Positions 24,626 through 37,448 are shown, counted from the first letter of the stretch. The stretch: DNA of 43,346 bases from Zhongshania aliphaticivorans (GCF_902705855.1 NZ_CACSIJ010000014.1:29006-72351), one strand, 5' to 3'. Notes: generated by a model not told the origin, from the letters alone. Numbers and translations are program-made.

Positions 24626-25243
24626 ATGGCTTTATTAAACCAACAGGAACAGTCGCAGGTCGCAGAGACCATTAGCAATGTCGAACGCTTAACTGATGCC
24701 GAATTAGTCACGGTACTGGCTCGTCAGGCAGATGACTACACTTACATCCCTTTACTATGGGCCAGTGTATTGGCTCTGCTACTGCCCGGCGCAGTAAATT
24801 ATTTCGGCCAATGGCAGGATATACACCAGCTTATTTTAAGTCAGTGGGCAGGTTTTATAATTCTAGCCGTCGTATTTCGCGCACCCAAAATTCAAACACG
24901 ATTAATTCCGCGCGCGGTGCGGCACTGGCGCGCCAGCAATTTGGCAAGACGACAATTTTTAGAGCAGAACCTACACCACACTCACGGTGAAACGGGCATG
25001 CTAATTTTTGTTTCTGAAGCCGAGCGCTATGTCGAGATTTTGGTTGATCGCGGTATTTCTGCAAAGATTCCCGACGTCTATTGGGAGACTATCGTTAGCC
25101 AATTTACCGCAAGGGTTGCCAAGGACGAAACTGCACAGGGATTTTTAGAATGTATAAAATCCTGTGGTGAAGAGCTACAACGGCAATTACCTGCCAGCGG
25201 AGAAAAAAACGAGCTGCCGAATCATCTTATTATTTTAGAGTAG
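24626..25243 (+). CDS. Second TPM-domain membrane protein
   Basis: 205 residues without a signal peptide. Two membrane helices (about 41-60 and 71-88) split the chain. The later part, GETGMLIFVSEAERYVEILVDRGISAKIPDVYW, is the TPM core as found in the shorter partner proteins of lemA clusters. It lies 55 nt after the Gly-rich TPM gene, so lemA-TPM-TPM is most likely one operon. The last 22 bases overlap the 3' end of the convergent YkgJ-like gene. Confidence 0.88.
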   Translation: MALLNQQEQSQVAETISNVERLTDAELVTVLARQADDYTYIPLLWASVLALLLPGAVNYFGQWQDIHQLILSQWAGFIILAVVFRAPKIQTRLIPRAVRHWRASNLARRQFLEQNLHHTHGETGMLIFVSEAERYVEILVDRGISAKIPDVYWETIVSQFTARVAKDETAQGFLECIKSCGEELQRQLPASGEKNELPNHLIILE

Positions 25244-25527
25244 CGCGGCTCATACTCATCTAAACATTCAAATGAACCGGTAGCAAAATCACCGCAAATA
25301 AACGGTCTGTTTTCATAGATAGTACAAAGCATGGTGTCGCGGTCTAGTGCCGCGCACCAGCCATCTTCCAAACGCGCCATCACTTCACCGCCCCACTCAT
25401 CTCTTTTTATAAACTGCTCCGGAACACCTGTCTCACTGATCAACATCACCTCTAAGCGGCAGCAAGAGGCTTTGCAGCTAGCGCAGCTTATATTGCTGTC
25501 TTCAACCAACGTTGCTGCAATTTTCAT
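25222..25527 (-). CDS. YkgJ-family cysteine-cluster protein
   Basis: 101 residues. The Cys pattern CASCKASCC at 15-23, then WCAALD, MLC, FICGDF and FECLDEY fits the YkgJ/zinc- or iron-chelating cysteine-cluster family (PF03692). The motif CTIYENRPFICGDF is typical of that family. Function is not established; metal binding is expected. The ATG overlaps the stop of the EamA gene by four bases (ATGA), so it is translated with it. Its 3' end overlaps the convergent TPM gene by 22 nt. Confidence 0.87.
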   Translation of the reverse strand: MKIAATLVEDSNISCASCKASCCRLEVMLISETGVPEQFIKRDEWGGEVMARLEDGWCAALDRDTMLCTIYENRPFICGDFATGSFECLDEYEPRYSKIIR

Positions 25528-26423
25528 TTAGCTGTGGCCTTCGACTGAATGATCGCGCTGCGTTCAGCTAATAAAATGCCAGCGACAACGAAAGCTAACG
25601 CAAATATATGATAGGTATGAAGCACCTCACCCAGTATTAAAACCGCTAAAATTGAACCAAACACGGGGACTAAATTAATAAATAAATTAGCTCGATTACC
25701 ACCCACCATTTCTACGCCACGAATATACAGCGACTGGGCAAGGAGTGATGGAAAAATAGCGATGTATAAAATAACGCCAAGCCCTTGAATATCAGGCAAT
25801 ATCATATTGCCCGTATGATATTCAACATAGGCCAACGGCAGTGAAGACAATAAAGCAGACACCGCTAACACGAATATCATAGCTCGCCAATGCAACGGCG
25901 GCTTGTACCTTAGCATAACGGTGTAGCCACCATAGAGCAGCGCAGCCATGAGCATTAATGCGTCACCACGATTTAAATTCAGCAAAAGTAAACTTGCCAA
26001 ATCCCCATTAGAAACCGTTATTGCCACGCCAAACAGAGTCAGAGAAAAGCCAATCAATTGCAGCGGTGTCGGTCTTAATTTAAATAATAAAAAATTACCG
26101 AAAAATACAATCAGGGGCATAATTGATTGTTCGATGGTAACGTTAATCGCTGTGGTGTAATTCAAGGCATAGTAAAAAAGCGCATTGAACCCGGCAAAAC
26201 CAAAAGCACCAAACAAAAATAGCATAACCATATTTTTGCGAATAATTGGCCATTGTTCACGGACATTCGCCAGCGCAAAAGGTGCAATAAATATAACCGC
26301 AAATAGCCACCTCAGCGCCGTTAATAGCATCGGCGAAACATGCCCCACCGCCAATTTACCGGCTACCGCATTGCCACCCCAAAATAATGCGACACACGTA
26401 AGCAGTACAATAGGATTACTCAA
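25524..26423 (-). CDS. EamA/DMT-family transporter
   Basis: 299 residues with about ten membrane helices and two EamA repeats, e.g. CVALFWGGNAVAGKLAVGHV at the start and LFINLVPVFGSILAVLILGE in the second half. It is predicted to be an inner-membrane exporter, substrate unknown. The start is uncertain: TTG at 26423 has no good ribosome-binding site. A GGAG lies further upstream before an ATT-ATT pair that would add about ten residues. It is coupled to the YkgJ-like gene downstream by an ATGA overlap. Confidence 0.88.
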   Translation of the reverse strand: MSNPIVLLTCVALFWGGNAVAGKLAVGHVSPMLLTALRWLFAVIFIAPFALANVREQWPIIRKNMVMLFLFGAFGFAGFNALFYYALNYTTAINVTIEQSIMPLIVFFGNFLLFKLRPTPLQLIGFSLTLFGVAITVSNGDLASLLLLNLNRGDALMLMAALLYGGYTVMLRYKPPLHWRAMIFVLAVSALLSSLPLAYVEYHTGNMILPDIQGLGVILYIAIFPSLLAQSLYIRGVEMVGGNRANLFINLVPVFGSILAVLILGEVLHTYHIFALAFVVAGILLAERSAIIQSKATAK

Positions 26424-26503
26424 TACGCGCCGAATTTTAAGAATAATGAACTCCGTGTTTCTCTAAAAGACGAGATGCTTGGGAAAAAATAGATCGTCGC
26501 GGG

Positions 26504-28168
26504 CTAAGAGTGTATTTCTAGCTTTAGGGCATCATCGCCACGGTCAGGTGCGTCGTCACTCCAGCGGACTGAACCTGCCGGGCGATCAAGCCAACGCAAC
26601 ACTTTAATCGGCTCAATGCCGATGTGCATTTTAGCCGCTTGCCGCTGCAGATTACTATCTTCGACGGTTCTTCGGTTGCGCAAGCGTAAGTAGTCGTTCC
26701 ATGTTGGGCAGCTAAATCGCTCAGACCAGCATTGTGGGTCAGCGATATTACGAGATAACGACCACGCGTATGCGCCATTACGAGACCGAACTTTCTGCTG
26801 GTCGCGCATTAGTCTATAAAAATCCCGGGCCTTGTCCTCTGGAATTTGGTACTGCAACTCAATACTGATCGGGCCACTGCGGCCGCTTATACCCAAGGTG
26901 ACATCAGGGTCGTCTAAGACTTGTTCATCTAACTCGGTAGAGGTCGTCCGATCTGCAACCGGAAGAAAAAACCCTAATAGCAGTGACACAATGAGCGCGA
27001 TAGCGGAAATCTGAAAGGCCATCACCACCCCGTGATCTTTGGCAATAAGGCCCCACACCCAAGAACCTATCGCCACACCCAACGTAATCGACGCACTTGA
27101 CGTCGCTATCGCGCGGCCCATCACCCATCGCGGCACAAACAACTGAACCAGAACACTGATAGACGTCGTGATCATCATCCACGCCATACCTGCGACCATC
27201 AAAATGATAAAATCCAAGGCAACGCTAGTACTCGCAGCCAAAGCCACTAAGCTTGCAGCGACGATCACCGTACACACTCTTAAGGTGTTCTCGTTGCCGA
27301 TTTTCTTGCGCATAGGGTGAAGTACAAAAATGCCGCACACCGCACCAATGCCAAATGAACCCAACAACAGGCCGAATGTACCGGCATTACCTTGTAGCAA
27401 GTCGTGGGCGATCAAGGGCATCAGAGATGGTAGTGACGCACCGATAAAACATAGAACAAATGCGCGCCCGATAGCACGACGCACTGGCTGCATATTCATT
27501 ACATAGCGCACACCGGAATTGATGGAGCGCAACAAGCCCTCAGCAGGTAAGCGAGAAACCTCGGTCTCTCTCTTCCATCTCCGCAAGGATTCCAGCATTG
27601 GCACAAAAGAAATTGCATTAATAGCAAAGGCGACAGTTGCACCAAAGCTAACGACAATAAGCCCGCCAATTGCCGGCCCCACGCTGCGCGCCAAATTGTA
27701 GCTAATATTATTTAACGCCACCGCTTGAGATAGCAGCTCTTTGGGAACTTGTTCTGCGATGGACGCTCCCCGCGCCGGCGCCGCCAAGGCGCCGCCCGTA
27801 CCCACCAAAAAGCATAGGCCGAGTAAAACCCAGGGTGTAATTAAACCCAGTATCGATACCAAAGCCATAATGACGGCGGCAATCAATGACAGCATAAAGA
27901 AAGTGATTTGCACCTTGCGGCGGTCATAAATATCCGCAATGGCGCCGGCCGGTAATGCGAACAAGGCCATCGGTAGAAAGGTTGCTGTTTGTACTAAGGC
28001 GACGTGATCGGCGGTCGAAATACTGGTCATAATCCAGGCGGCTGCGACGCTCTGAATCAGCCCGCCAGCATTGGAAATCGTGTTACTGAACCACATATTA
28101 CGAAACAAGGCGTGGCGCAAAGGAGAAAAAATAGCGTCATTATTATTATCGTTCCCTGACGTTGCCAT
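26504..28168 (-). CDS. MFS_3-family exporter with C-terminal soluble domain
   Basis: 554 residues from ATG 28168, which follows GGAGA at good spacing; an upstream ATG at 28186 lacks one. Twelve membrane helices with the MFS loop motif GAIADIYDRRKVQ make up the first ~410 residues, resembling the enterobactin-exporter-like MFS_3 family (PF05977). The last ~130 residues are soluble: ISIELQYQIPEDKARDFYRLMR to IEPIKVLRWLDRP. This extension is common in the family and looks like a small alpha/beta-barrel monooxygenase-type fold. It should export small molecules with protons; the substrate is unknown. It stands alone, 160 nt downstream of glmS's 3' end in the reading direction. Confidence 0.9.
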   Translation of the reverse strand: MATSGNDNNNDAIFSPLRHALFRNMWFSNTISNAGGLIQSVAAAWIMTSISTADHVALVQTATFLPMALFALPAGAIADIYDRRKVQITFFMLSLIAAVIMALVSILGLITPWVLLGLCFLVGTGGALAAPARGASIAEQVPKELLSQAVALNNISYNLARSVGPAIGGLIVVSFGATVAFAINAISFVPMLESLRRWKRETEVSRLPAEGLLRSINSGVRYVMNMQPVRRAIGRAFVLCFIGASLPSLMPLIAHDLLQGNAGTFGLLLGSFGIGAVCGIFVLHPMRKKIGNENTLRVCTVIVAASLVALAASTSVALDFIILMVAGMAWMMITTSISVLVQLFVPRWVMGRAIATSSASITLGVAIGSWVWGLIAKDHGVVMAFQISAIALIVSLLLGFFLPVADRTTSTELDEQVLDDPDVTLGISGRSGPISIELQYQIPEDKARDFYRLMRDQQKVRSRNGAYAWSLSRNIADPQCWSERFSCPTWNDYLRLRNRRTVEDSNLQRQAAKMHIGIEPIKVLRWLDRPAGSVRWSDDAPDRGDDALKLEIHS

Positions 28169-28330
28169 TATTTCTCCGTTAATCAATAACGTTCTTAGTT
28201 CGGGTCATTGTATAAAATGCTAACTAGTTTCTATATAGACATTTCATGCACGAAAGATTTTCTAAATTGTAAAACTCGACCTACATCACATATCATTTTT
28301 TATGTCGCGGTATAGTTAGTGCGTTATTTT

Positions 28331-30160
28331 CTATTCTACCGTAACAGACTTAGCCAAATTACGAGGTTGATCAACATCTGTGCCTTTCAATATTGCAACG
28401 TGATAAGACAATAATTGCAGCGGGATAGTATAAATAATAGGTGCGATAACATCGTTTACGTGTGGTAATTCTATTATGCTGATACCTTTCGCTTTTTTGA
28501 ATCCCGCGGCTTTGTCGCAGAATACAAATAATTGCCCGCCACGGGCTTGTACTTCTTCTAAATTTGATTTTAATTTTTCTAATAATTCATCGTTTGGCGC
28601 TACGGCGATTACTGGCATATCAGCATCGACCAAAGCCAGCGGTCCGTGTTTGAGTTCTCCGGCTGGATAGCTTTCGGCGTGAATATAAGAAATTTCTTTT
28701 AGTTTTAATGCGCCTTCCATTGCCACCGGCCATTGCGCGCCGCGACCCAAAAACAGCGCATGGTGCTTTTCTGCAAAGGCATTAGACATTTCTTTAATTG
28801 CCAAATTTAATTCTAATGTTTCATCCAATAGATCTGGCAAGGCATTTAGAGCTTTGACGATTTCTTCTTCTTGCTCTTCACTCATATCATGGTGACGACC
28901 AAGTGCTACAGTTAAAAACAATAATGCTGTGAGCTGTGTTGTAAATGCTTTGGTAGACGCTACACCAATTTCGGGGCCGGCCTCTGTCATTAAATATAAA
29001 TCTGACTCTCTCACCAAGGAGCTTTGCGCAACATTACACACAGCAAGTGAGGCTGAGTAACCCAAGGTTTTTGCGAGTCTAAGTGCGGCAAGTGTGTCTG
29101 CTGTTTCGCCTGACTGTGAGATGGTAACGAATAAGGTATTATCTTGAACTTTAAATTTTCGGTAACGAAACTCACTCGCCACCTCTACACGGCAGGGGAC
29201 ACCGGCTAAGCCCTCTATCCAGTATTTCGCCACCATCCCTGCGTGGTAACTCGTCCCGCAAGCCACAATTTGCACCGACGAAATATCTTTTATGATTTGT
29301 CCGGCACGGGAACCCATTGCTTCAATAAGAATTTTTTTACTGCCCAAGCGCCCTGCTAATGAACGACGAATAACGGAGGGTTGCTCGTAAATTTCTTTGA
29401 GCATGAAATGTCGGTAGTGGCCTTTGTCTACCGATTCTGCTGCCGCGTCGATTTGAGTTATATCTCTGGATACTGGCGCATACGCTGCGTCTAAAATGGT
29501 GTAATTATCTGGCGTTATTTCAGCAATATCACCTTCTTCTAAATACACAAAGCGGTCGGTAACTTGGCGTAATGCTAATTGGTCAGAGGCAATAAAGTTT
29601 TCACCAATACCAATGCCTATAACGAGCGGGCTGCCTTTGCGTGCACAGATAATTTTTTCTGGCTCTGCGGAATGAATCACCGCTAGACCATAGGCGCCAT
29701 CTAAATCTGCAATGGCCATTTTTAACGCAGCGATGAGGTTCTTCTGGTCTTGAAAGTAGTGATGAATTAAATGAACTATGGTTTCAGTATCGGTTTGTGA
29801 TAAAAATTCATAGCCTAATTTTTTTAGACGAACTCTAAGCTCAGCGTGATTTTCAATAATGCCATTGTGAACCAAGGCAATATCACCAGAAATATGCGGA
29901 TGAGCATTTTCTTCGGATGGTTGGCCGTGTGTAGCCCAGCGCGTATGTGCAATTCCAACACGACCACGCAGCGGGCTTGCAGACAATTCCTCTGCCAGTT
30001 TTTCAACTTTGCCCACACGCTTACGATTATGAATTTTTGTGTCGGCGTCGATAATTGCCATGCCAGCAGAATCGTAGCCGCGATATTCCAGACGACGTAA
30101 ACCTTCTAGTAATATCCCAGATACTTCGCGTTGTGCTACTGCACCCACAATGCCACACAT
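28331..30160 (-). CDS. glmS: Glutamine--fructose-6-phosphate aminotransferase
   Basis: 609 residues from the ATG at 30160, as in E. coli. The frame is open further upstream, but the mature enzyme must begin MCGIVGA, because Cys2 becomes the N-terminal nucleophile of the glutaminase domain. AAAGGAAAGG precedes this ATG. The N-terminal Ntn glutaminase (about 1-240) is followed by two SIS sugar-isomerase domains ([47 protein letters not shown]) and ends in the invariant LAKSVTVE. It makes glucosamine-6-phosphate, the first step to UDP-GlcNAc. It follows glmU by 32 nt. No glmS ribozyme-like leader is present, as expected for a proteobacterium. Confidence 0.98.
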   Translation of the reverse strand: MCGIVGAVAQREVSGILLEGLRRLEYRGYDSAGMAIIDADTKIHNRKRVGKVEKLAEELSASPLRGRVGIAHTRWATHGQPSEENAHPHISGDIALVHNGIIENHAELRVRLKKLGYEFLSQTDTETIVHLIHHYFQDQKNLIAALKMAIADLDGAYGLAVIHSAEPEKIICARKGSPLVIGIGIGENFIASDQLALRQVTDRFVYLEEGDIAEITPDNYTILDAAYAPVSRDITQIDAAAESVDKGHYRHFMLKEIYEQPSVIRRSLAGRLGSKKILIEAMGSRAGQIIKDISSVQIVACGTSYHAGMVAKYWIEGLAGVPCRVEVASEFRYRKFKVQDNTLFVTISQSGETADTLAALRLAKTLGYSASLAVCNVAQSSLVRESDLYLMTEAGPEIGVASTKAFTTQLTALLFLTVALGRHHDMSEEQEEEIVKALNALPDLLDETLELNLAIKEMSNAFAEKHHALFLGRGAQWPVAMEGALKLKEISYIHAESYPAGELKHGPLALVDADMPVIAVAPNDELLEKLKSNLEEVQARGGQLFVFCDKAAGFKKAKGISIIELPHVNDVIAPIIYTIPLQLLSYHVAILKGTDVDQPRNLAKSVTVE

Positions 30161-30192
30161 GTGCCTTTCCTTTATTAATTCAGTTTTTGTAG

Positions 30193-31563
30193 TTAGTCGC
30201 GGGGCTTTTTTTCTGGCCGCTTCCATCCACTGATATTACGCTGTTTGGCTCGGGCAACCGCTAATTCCCCATCGGCAATATTTCCGGTAATGATTGATCC
30301 GGCGCCAATTGTTGCGCCCTTACCAACTGTAACGGGTGCAACTAGTGAAGTATTTGATCCTACAAAGGTGTTGTCTGCTAATGTTGTTTTAAATTTATTT
30401 ACACCGTCGTAATTGCAGGTAATGGTTCCCGCACCGACGTTCACATCGCGCCCGATTTCTGCATCGCCAATATAACTTAGATGACTCACTTTGCTTCCGT
30501 GGCCAATATTCGCCTTTTTTGTTTCAACGAAATTGCCAATTTTAACTTCTTCCGCCAATACCGTTCCCGGTCTTAGGCGCGCAAAAGGGCCTATTGTGCA
30601 ATATTCTGCTAAGTGGGCACCTTCAATTACGGAGTTAGATTTAACTTCGCAGTGCGACGCTATATGCGAATCAATAATATGGCAATTCGGACCAATGCTT
30701 ACACCGTCACCTAAGCTAACGTCGCCCTCAAATACACAGTTAACATCGATATAAACATCTTCACCCGTTTGTAGATTGCCGCGAATATCAAGCCGCGTTG
30801 CATCAGCTAATGTAGCTCCCTTACTCATTAAGTCTTCAGCGAGCTGAGCTTGATGAAAGCGTTCAAGCAACTGTAATTGGGAGCGGGTATTAGCGCCCTG
30901 CACTTCCATTGGGTAAGCGGCGTGACATACTTTTATCGCAACGCTGTCAGCAACAGCCATAGCGACAATATCGGTTAAGTAATATTCGCCCTGTGCATTA
31001 TTAGACTTCAACCGCGGCAACCATTGTTTTAGCTTTTTAGCAGTGACAGACATAATTCCGGTGTTTACTTCATTTACTAACAGCTGATCTGCCGTTGCAT
31101 CTTTTTGTTCAACAATTGCCGTAACATTATTATTCCCGTCGCGAATAATACGACCATAGCCGGTGGGATCGTCTAAGCAAACAGTCAGAAGTGCCAAGGT
31201 GTCTGCGCAGGCAGTACCCAATAGAGATTCAAGGGTTTCGGATGAAATTAAAGGTACGTCGCCATAAAGAATTAGAACTCGGCTGTCGTCAGATATTGCC
31301 GTAAGTGCTTGGGCAACAGCATGGCCCGTGCCTTTTTGCTCGGCTTGCAGCGCCCATTTTATGTTTTTTTCTGCGAGACTTTCTTTTACCAAATCCGCGC
31401 CGTGACCGATCACGATATGGGTGGTATCAGCGCCTATTTTTTCAGCACGCTCAACCACGTGAAGAAGCATGCTTTTTCCCGCAACTTCATGCAGTACTTT
31501 TGGAAGATTGGAGCGCATTCGGCTTCCCTGACCCGCGGCCAGAATCACTACGTCTAGTGTCAT
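30193..31563 (-). CDS. glmU: Bifunctional UDP-GlcNAc pyrophosphorylase / GlcN-1-P acetyltransferase
   Basis: 456 residues, the usual length. The N-terminal Rossmann-like uridyltransferase has [20 protein letters not shown] (residues 8-27), and the C-terminal left-handed beta-helix of hexapeptide repeats acetylates glucosamine-1-phosphate ([18 protein letters not shown]; the conserved [11 protein letters not shown] and [12 protein letters not shown]). It catalyses the last two steps to UDP-GlcNAc for peptidoglycan and LPS. It sits between the atp terminator and glmS and forms a unit with glmS. A weak AAAGG precedes the ATG. Confidence 0.98.
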   Translation of the reverse strand: MTLDVVILAAGQGSRMRSNLPKVLHEVAGKSMLLHVVERAEKIGADTTHIVIGHGADLVKESLAEKNIKWALQAEQKGTGHAVAQALTAISDDSRVLILYGDVPLISSETLESLLGTACADTLALLTVCLDDPTGYGRIIRDGNNNVTAIVEQKDATADQLLVNEVNTGIMSVTAKKLKQWLPRLKSNNAQGEYYLTDIVAMAVADSVAIKVCHAAYPMEVQGANTRSQLQLLERFHQAQLAEDLMSKGATLADATRLDIRGNLQTGEDVYIDVNCVFEGDVSLGDGVSIGPNCHIIDSHIASHCEVKSNSVIEGAHLAEYCTIGPFARLRPGTVLAEEVKIGNFVETKKANIGHGSKVSHLSYIGDAEIGRDVNVGAGTITCNYDGVNKFKTTLADNTFVGSNTSLVAPVTVGKGATIGAGSIITGNIADGELAVARAKQRNISGWKRPEKKPRD

Positions 31564-31631
31564 TATTAAACCTTTAGCTGTTAGGCGTATTTTACCGATC
31601 AGAGAATATAACGAGGGATAGTAACGGAAAC

Positions 31632-31655
31632 AAAAAAGGGCGGCCAGAGCCGCCC
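31632..31655 (-). terminator. Rho-independent terminator of the atp operon
   Basis: On the minus strand: stem GGGCGGC, loop TCTG, GCCGCCC, followed by TTTTTT (31637-31632). The stem pairs 31649-31655 with 31638-31644. A second hairpin AATACGGT-TTT-ACCGTATT at 31663-31681 overlaps the atpC stop directly upstream, giving a tandem hairpin end. Confidence 0.9.
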
Positions 31656-31679
31656 TTTTCCTAATACGGTAAAACCGTA

Positions 31680-32105
31680 TTATTTACTCAGTGACTTACG
31701 AATTTGCTGTAAAGTCCGAAGCTGAGCTGATGCTGCTGCTAACTGTGCTGCTGCACGCGAGTAGTCAACATCTGCGCTTTGGTTCAACATCGCTTGTTGA
31801 GCGTGTTTCTGCGCCTCTAGTGCCGCTGCCTCGTCGAGGTCGCCAGCACGCATAGCCGTATCTGCAAGAATACTCACCACATTGGGTTGTACTTCCAGAA
31901 AACCGCCAGACACATAGAAAATAATCTCTTCGCCGTTGTCTTGTACGATACGTACGGGACCCGGTTCCAAGGATGTTAGCAACGGCGCGTGACCATAGGT
32001 CACACCCAGGTCACCCTGAGTACCGTTTGCAACAATCAGCTTGGCACGACCAGAGAACAACTCTGCTTCTGCACTCACGATGTCACAATGAATAGTCATA
32101 GCCAT
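31680..32105 (-). CDS. atpC: ATP synthase F1 epsilon subunit
   Basis: 141 residues starting [19 protein letters not shown], as in related proteobacteria. The N-terminal beta-sandwich has [19 protein letters not shown] and [13 protein letters not shown]. The C-terminal helical hairpin is [13 protein letters not shown] to [11 protein letters not shown]. It belongs to the central stalk and can inhibit ATP hydrolysis through its C-terminal helices. It is the last gene of the operon, 38 nt after atpD, and ends at a hairpin. Confidence 0.97.
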   Translation of the reverse strand: MAMTIHCDIVSAEAELFSGRAKLIVANGTQGDLGVTYGHAPLLTSLEPGPVRIVQDNGEEIIFYVSGGFLEVQPNVVSILADTAMRAGDLDEAAALEAQKHAQQAMLNQSADVDYSRAAAQLAAASAQLRTLQQIRKSLSK

Positions 32106-32125
32106 ATTTTAGCCTCTCAGGCGTA

Positions 32126-32143
32126 AAGCTCGCTTGCGCGAGC

Positions 32144-32145
<2 letters not shown>
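32126..32145 (-). promoter_or_regulatory. GCAA-tetraloop hairpin between atpD and atpC
   Basis: On the transcribed strand: AAGCTCGC, loop GCAA, GCGAGCTT, a perfect 8-bp stem closed by a GNRA loop. It overlaps the first bases of the atpD stop codon (32146-32144). A sister hairpin with the same loop lies between atpA and atpG. No T-run follows, so it is not a terminator; a role in mRNA processing, stability or translation ratio is possible. Confidence 0.6.
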
Positions 32146-33562
<1,417 letters not shown>

Positions 33563-33598
33563 TTAAATAATCAAATTCTGTTTCAGTGATGAAATTAC

Positions 33599-34465
33599 TT
33601 ACGACGCTACCGCCGCTGCACCACTCACGATTTCCGACAGTTCCTGGGTAATCGCTGCCTGACGGGCCTTGTTATAAACCAGCTGCAGACCGTCGATAAT
33701 ATCGCCGGCATTGTCAGTCGCGTTCTTCATCGCGATCATTCGTGCAGCCTGTTCACAAGCACCGTTCTCAACCACTGTCTGGTAAACCTGTGACTCAACA
33801 TAGCGAGTCAATAAGCCTTCCAGTAATTCTTCAGGGCTGGGCTCGTAAATATAATCCCAGTGATGTTTTAAGCTGTCGTCTTGCTCTGCTTCTAAAGGCA
33901 ATAACTGGCTTACAAATGGGCTTTGAGTCATGGTGTTCACAAACTCATTACCGACCAGATACAAGCGGTCTATTTTACCTTCTCCGTAAGCGTCGAGCAT
34001 AACTTTTACACTGCCAATCAAATCAGCAACGCTGGGTGCTTCGCCCATGTCTTTTGCCGCCGCAACTACGTTGCCGCCATAGCTCTTGAAGAATGCGCCG
34101 GCTTTGCTGCCGATTAAACACAAATCAATTTCTACGTTCTGCTCTGACCAAGCTTGCATTGATTTGATGGCTTTTTTGAATACATTAGTATTCAAACCAC
34201 CGCACAAGCCGCGATCAGTAGAGACAATGACATAGCCGACGCGTTTAACTTCCCGCTCAGTCATATACTGATGACGGTACTCTGGATTTGCATTGGCGAT
34301 ATGACCCACCACAGCGCGCATGCGCCGAGCGTAGGGTTTACCCAATTCCATGCGATCTTGAGCTCTACGCATTTTACTCGCCGCAACCATTTCCATGGCG
34401 CTAGTGATTTTTTGCGTGCTCTTGATGCTGGATATCTGGGTGCGTATCTCTTTTGCACCTGCCAT
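33599..34465 (-). CDS. atpG: ATP synthase F1 gamma subunit
   Basis: 288 residues. N-terminal helix [33 protein letters not shown] and C-terminal helix [41 protein letters not shown] form the rotating coiled coil. The central Rossmann-like part contains [12 protein letters not shown]. It is the rotor shaft of F1. It lies 51 nt after atpA, a gap that contains a strong hairpin. Confidence 0.99.
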   Translation of the reverse strand: MAGAKEIRTQISSIKSTQKITSAMEMVAASKMRRAQDRMELGKPYARRMRAVVGHIANANPEYRHQYMTEREVKRVGYVIVSTDRGLCGGLNTNVFKKAIKSMQAWSEQNVEIDLCLIGSKAGAFFKSYGGNVVAAAKDMGEAPSVADLIGSVKVMLDAYGEGKIDRLYLVGNEFVNTMTQSPFVSQLLPLEAEQDDSLKHHWDYIYEPSPEELLEGLLTRYVESQVYQTVVENGACEQAARMIAMKNATDNAGDIIDGLQLVYNKARQAAITQELSEIVSGAAAVAS

Positions 34466-34488
34466 GATTCAACAATCCTCAAGCAGAA

Positions 34489-34510
34489 AAGCTGCGCTTG
34501 CGCGCAGCTT
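34489..34510 (-). promoter_or_regulatory. GCAA-tetraloop hairpin between atpA and atpG
   Basis: On the transcribed strand: AAGCTGCGC, loop GCAA, GCGCAGCTT, a perfect 9-bp stem. It begins 6 nt after the atpA stop and ends 23 nt before the atpG ATG. It resembles the atpD-atpC hairpin in stem start (AAGCT), loop and position. No T-run follows. Confidence 0.6.
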
Positions 34511-34516
34511 AACGTC

Positions 34517-36061
34517 TTACCAAGTCTGAGTTGCCTTGAACTTTTCAACGAGTTCTTTGAACTTGCCTTCCAGTTCTGCGTTCCAGTTACCGCTGTCGTT
34601 GATCTCTTTCATTACTGCAGCGTAATCGCTGTTGGCGAAAGACAGAATTGCAGATTCAAAATCGAGAATCTTAGCAACTTCAACGTTTTTCAGATGACCT
34701 TCGTTGGCGCAGTACAAAGACAGACCCATTTCAGCAATGCTGAGGGGGCTATATTGCTTCTGCTTCATCAGTTCGGTAACGCGCTCACCTTGTGAAAGCT
34801 GAGCTTTAGTCGCTTCATCAAGGTCAGATGCGAACTGCGAGAACGCCGCCAATTCACGGTACTGAGCCAGTGCGGTACGAATACCACCAGACAATTTCTT
34901 GATGATCTTGGTCTGCGCTGCACCACCAACCCGCGATACCGAAATACCGGCGTTCATCGCTGGGCGTATACCTGAGTTGAACATATCTGTTTCAACAAAG
35001 ATCTGACCATCGGTGATAGAGATAACGTTGGTCGGTACGAAAGCCGATACGTCACCCGCTTGGGTTTCGATAACAGGCAGAGCCGTTAATGAACCTGTTT
35101 TACCTTTCACTTCACCGTTGGTGAATTTCTCTACATAATCTTCTGAAACGCGGGCTGCGCGTTCAAGTAGACGAGAGTGGAGGTAGAATACGTCGCCGGG
35201 GTACGCTTCACGACCCGGTGGACGACGTAACAACAGAGAGATTTGACGGTAGGCCCAAGCCTGCTTAGTCAAATCATCATATATGATCAGTGCGTCTTCG
35301 CCGCGATCACGGTAGTACTCACCAATAGTACAGCCAGTGAACGGTGCGATGAACTGCATAGATGCTGGATCAGATGCGGTAGCAGCAACAACAACGGTGT
35401 GATCCATTGCGCCGTGCTCTTCTAATTTACGCACAACAGCGGCGATAGAAGATGCTTTCTGACCGATTGCGACGTACACACATTTAATACCAGAAGACTT
35501 CTGATTAATGATGGCATCGATAGCAATGGCAGTTTTACCGATTTGACGGTCACCGATAATCAGTTCGCGCTGACCGCGACCAATTGGCACCATGGCATCA
35601 ACGGCTTTAAGGCCGATCTGCACTGGCTGGTCTACCGACTTACGCCAAATTACGCCGGGAGCAACTTTCTCAATTGCATCGGTTAATTTTGCGTTGATAG
35701 GCCCTTTACCGTCGATCGGGTTACCCAGTGCGTCAACAACGCGACCAAGTAATTCCGGACCAACCGGTACTTCTAAGATACGACCTGTACATTTGCAGGT
35801 TTGACCTTCGGCAATTCCAAGATAGTCACCTAATACTACGGCACCTACAGAATCGCGCTCAAGGTTAAGGGCCATACCGAAACGGCCACCTTCAAACTCG
35901 ATCATTTCACCGTACATCACCTCGGTTAAACCGTGGATACGTACGATACCGTCAGATACGGATACTACCGTGCCCTCATTCTGGGCTTGAGCAGACACAT
36001 CTAATTTGTCGATGCGCTGTTTGATAATATCGCTAATCTCGGATGGATTCAGTTGCTGCAT
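34517..36061 (-). CDS. atpA: ATP synthase F1 alpha subunit
   Basis: 514 residues, as usual. Walker A GDRQIGKT at 170-177, the arginine-finger region [17 protein letters not shown] and the end motif [22 protein letters not shown] are all in place. It binds non-catalytic nucleotides and completes the catalytic sites of beta with its Arg finger. It follows atpH by 31 nt. No anomalies were seen. Confidence 0.99.
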   Translation of the reverse strand: MQQLNPSEISDIIKQRIDKLDVSAQAQNEGTVVSVSDGIVRIHGLTEVMYGEMIEFEGGRFGMALNLERDSVGAVVLGDYLGIAEGQTCKCTGRILEVPVGPELLGRVVDALGNPIDGKGPINAKLTDAIEKVAPGVIWRKSVDQPVQIGLKAVDAMVPIGRGQRELIIGDRQIGKTAIAIDAIINQKSSGIKCVYVAIGQKASSIAAVVRKLEEHGAMDHTVVVAATASDPASMQFIAPFTGCTIGEYYRDRGEDALIIYDDLTKQAWAYRQISLLLRRPPGREAYPGDVFYLHSRLLERAARVSEDYVEKFTNGEVKGKTGSLTALPVIETQAGDVSAFVPTNVISITDGQIFVETDMFNSGIRPAMNAGISVSRVGGAAQTKIIKKLSGGIRTALAQYRELAAFSQFASDLDEATKAQLSQGERVTELMKQKQYSPLSIAEMGLSLYCANEGHLKNVEVAKILDFESAILSFANSDYAAVMKEINDSGNWNAELEGKFKELVEKFKATQTW

Positions 36062-36092
36062 GCTCTGTTCCTCAATCCTATTCTCTAAACGC

Positions 36093-36629
36093 TCAGGAAT
36101 TTATTGCTTCAGCGAGTTTCGCTAAGCGACCGCGCACCGAGCCATCTATTACCAAGTCACCTGCTTTCACAATTACACCGCCCAATAACAAAGGATCGAT
36201 AGTCGTGTGAACGTGAACTTCGCGTGCCAATTTTTTGCCTAAAACTTCAGCAAGACGTTTCTCAGACTCTGAATCCAGCGCGAACGCTGTTGTCAGTTCG
36301 ACATCCACTGTACGTTCTTGGATGGCCTTTTGCGCGTCAAACAGTTCGCTAATTGTAGGGAGTAAACCCAAGCGCTTATTCTCTGCGAGAATCTTGATGA
36401 AATTTTCGCCGCCAGCATTAAATGTATCGGCACATACGTCGATAAACATTTGTGCTTGCTGTGCGGTTGTCATCGCCGGAGAGCTTAAAAACTTCATTAC
36501 TTCCGGTTGCTGAGATACTGCTGCAGCTGTTACCAGCATTGCAGACCATTCACCCAACGTCGATGCTGCCAAAGCGTGCTCAAAAGCCGCTTTGGCATAG
36601 GGTCTAGCTGTTGTGCTTAATTCCGCCAT
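36093..36629 (-). CDS. atpH: ATP synthase F1 delta subunit
   Basis: 178 residues from ATG 36629, preceded by GAGG at six nt; a TTG two codons upstream is in frame but is not needed. Begins [20 protein letters not shown] and ends with the conserved [28 protein letters not shown]. It links F1 to the peripheral b stalk. It lies 12 nt after atpF. Confidence 0.98.
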   Translation of the reverse strand: MAELSTTARPYAKAAFEHALAASTLGEWSAMLVTAAAVSQQPEVMKFLSSPAMTTAQQAQMFIDVCADTFNAGGENFIKILAENKRLGLLPTISELFDAQKAIQERTVDVELTTAFALDSESEKRLAEVLGKKLAREVHVHTTIDPLLLGGVIVKAGDLVIDGSVRGRLAKLAEAINS

Positions 36630-36641
36630 GATCAACCTCGC

Positions 36642-37112
36642 TTAAAGGCTTGCGGCCAGCTTGTCGACCATGTCTTTATGAACAGACTCATCGATAGATG
36701 CTTCAAGCACTTTTTCAGCGCCAACCAAAGCAAGCTTGGCAACTTGTGAGCGCAGCTGTTCTTTAGCGCGGTTCACGTCTTGCTCAATCTGTGCCTCAGC
36801 AGCAGCTTTCAGGCGTTCGCCTTCAGTTCGTGCTACGTCTTTCGCTTCTTCAACGATCTGGCTAGCGCGCTTATTAGCAGCATCAATAATAGTTGCCGCT
36901 TCTGCTTTCGCTTCGCGTAATTGCTTGGTCGCTTTTTCTTGAGCTAACTCAAGGTCGCGACCCGCGCGATCCGCAGCATCCAGACCATCAGCGATTTGCT
37001 TTTCACGCTCATCCATCGCTGTGCGAATGTAACCCCATACAAACTTGTACGAGAACCACACAAAGAACAGAAAGCTGATCGATTGTCCAATCAGTGTGAG
37101 ATTAATATTCAC
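36642..37112 (-). CDS. atpF: ATP synthase Fo b subunit
   Basis: 156 residues, the E. coli length. One N-terminal membrane helix (LIGQSISFLFFVWFSYKFVW) is followed by a long charged helix rich in Ala, Glu and Lys (AGRDLELAQEKATKQLREAK), which forms the dimeric peripheral stalk. It lies between atpE and atpH. Confidence 0.98.
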   Translation of the reverse strand: MNINLTLIGQSISFLFFVWFSYKFVWGYIRTAMDEREKQIADGLDAADRAGRDLELAQEKATKQLREAKAEAATIIDAANKRASQIVEEAKDVARTEGERLKAAAEAQIEQDVNRAKEQLRSQVAKLALVGAEKVLEASIDESVHKDMVDKLAASL

Positions 37113-37165
37113 GCCGATACCTCTGCTGTATGAATTTGCTGTTGGTGTTTTTTAGCTGCGTGCAA

Positions 37166-37432
<267 letters not shown>

Positions 37433-37448
37433 TTAATAAAAATGTAAA

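Noticed and set aside
28331-30300. glmS ribozyme or GlmZ-type control near glmS
   Set aside because: The ribozyme is a Gram-positive feature, and the 32-nt gap between glmU and glmS is too short to hold it.
31456-31461. CACGTG core inside glmU as a possible parS site
   Set aside because: Flanks do not match the 16-bp parS consensus (TGTTTCACGTGAAACA); few flanking positions agree. No good parS site was seen elsewhere in the window by eye.
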